From Gemmatimonadota bacterium (GTDB lineage Bacteria > Gemmatimonadota > Gemmatimonadetes > Gemmatimonadales > GWC2-71-9): DNA of 64,000 nt. Position 1 is the stretch's first letter; the number at the start of each line of letters is the position of its first letter. A program made the translations under genes and the position numbers. The DNA lies in contig SHZU01000008.1 in the NCBI GenBank assembly GCA_009692115.1, positions 1 through 64,000 on the forward strand. Reading direction: 5' to 3'. Of this stretch, positions 63,565 through 64,000 are shown one piece after another. Below the pieces are notes generated by a model. That model made no database searches. It was not told where the DNA came from and was given only the letters and a program-made list of their open reading frames with translations.

Positions 63565-63586
63565 GGGGCGGGCGCCAGCCCGCTCC
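63565..63586. terminator. GC-rich hairpin between convergent genes, likely bidirectional terminator
   Basis: A 9-bp stem with one G-T pair (GGGGCGGGC at 63565-63573 and GCCCGCTCC at 63578-63586) closes a GCCA loop. It lies between the iorB stop and the stop of the minus-strand NTF2-like gene. No long T-tract follows on either strand. It closely resembles the hairpin at 2021-2040. Confidence 0.5.
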
Positions 63587-63987
63587 TACATCCGGAGGGT
63601 CCAACCCCTTCGAATCAACCCGCCCCGAATTTCGTACATCCACGTCGCATGGTTCCGCTCGCCCGCTTTAGCGTCCCACTCCTCGTAATCCACCACGAAC
63701 GCGCCATCGACCACCCGCGTCGGTACCCGAACCGGGGGCATCGTGTTGGCCTTGAACATCGCGGCGTAGTGTTCCCGGATCGCTGTCTTGCCCGTCCGGA
63801 GGATCTTTCCGGACGGGAACTCGGCCACGACGGCATCCTCGGCGTACAATGCCATGAAGCCGTCGAGGTCGTGCTGGTTGAACGCGTCGATTTGTTTGGT
63901 GGCCACCCGGGCTGGCAGGGTGTCGGTTGTTTGGGCGGTCAGCGCAACGGGGGCCAGCAAGGCCCAGTAACAGCATAAGAATTTCAT
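63586..63987 (-). CDS. Exported NTF2-like (SnoaL/DUF4440-type) protein
   Basis: A 133-residue protein with a signal peptide (LLAPVALTA-Q, about residue 18). The mature part has the cone-shaped NTF2/SnoaL fold: ATKQIDAFNQHDLDGFMALYAED, TGKTAIREHYAAMFK and WMYEIRGGLIRRGWTL. These folds bind small ligands, and relatives are isomerases or hydrolases; the function here is unknown. It is complete, with the start 13 bp before the window end. The stop overlaps the shared hairpin. Confidence 0.82.
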   Translation of the reverse strand: MKFLCCYWALLAPVALTAQTTDTLPARVATKQIDAFNQHDLDGFMALYAEDAVVAEFPSGKILRTGKTAIREHYAAMFKANTMPPVRVPTRVVDGAFVVDYEEWDAKAGERNHATWMYEIRGGLIRRGWTLRM

Positions 63988-64000
63988 CTTAGGGCTGGTC

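Noticed and set aside
1-64000. CRISPR array, prophage, integrase or transposase
   Set aside because: No evenly spaced repeats, phage structural genes, recombinase signatures or terminal inverted repeats were seen in any frame.

Overview
The window is high-GC, densely coding bacterial DNA from a Gram-negative cell: it has a TolC/RND pump, several outer-membrane beta-barrels and many Sec, Tat or lipoprotein signals. Gene content (beta-propeller amidohydrolases, S9 peptidase, DinB-like protein, SelO, family-B DNA polymerase, soluble Ser/Thr kinase, IorA/IorB-type molybdenum enzyme) resembles a free-living soil or sediment lineage such as Gemmatimonadota. That placement is an inference from gene content. 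No rRNA, tRNA, CRISPR array, prophage or insertion sequence was recognised.

Layout. 1-8 kb: fragments of a membrane protein and a zinc metallopeptidase, then selO, a lipoprotein, a DUF502 membrane protein, a small barrel and a class V aminotransferase on the minus strand; a Tat-exported asparaginase-type Ntn hydrolase and a surface-antigen barrel on the plus strand; a thioredoxin-like protein. 8-11.3 kb: a coupled tetR, dicarboxylate symporter and AmpG-like MFS operon. 18.8-11.3 kb (minus): gyrA, a threonine-dehydratase-like gene, a receiver-GAF-GGDEF protein, a Ser/Thr kinase, a dienelactone hydrolase and a lipoprotein, mostly overlapping or closely spaced. 19-20.5 kb: a DUF4143 ATPase behind an AT-rich island, and an Smr protein. 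20.5-21.6 kb: a scar region with an M32 carboxypeptidase remnant and a frameshifted DUF302 gene. 30.7-21.7 kb (minus): a five-gene efflux operon (TolC, adaptor, two different RND subunits, DUF3830). 31-49 kb: secreted hydrolases (CocE-like, beta-propeller amidohydrolase, penicillin-acylase-like, beta-lactamase-like), DinB, a dehydrogenase, a VIT1-like transporter, barrels, class I fumarase and several broken genes. 50-64 kb: family-B DNA polymerase, then a plus-strand run of BNR propeller protein, lipoprotein, YtcJ-like amidohydrolase, S9 peptidase and iorA/iorB.

Two signals stand out. First, at least eight loci are truncated, chimeric or frameshifted (about 0.1-0.56, 20.5-21.6, 33.1-33.5, 40.0-41.0, 42.2-42.9, 44.1-44.4, 48.0-48.2 and possibly 49.8-50.0 kb), most with a sharp junction and the missing part gone. 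This is either assembly collapse or real deletional decay. Second, the heptamer GTTAGGC recurs 20 times on either strand, and 16 copies are an in-frame TTA-GGC (Leu-Gly) pair, so most TTA leucine codons seen sit in this context. Further notes: a beta-lactamase-like protein whose catalytic serine is alanine, a GGEGF diguanylate-cyclase site, an RND pair in which one member lacks the acidic TM4 proton-relay residue, and a promoter that predicts a leaderless mRNA.
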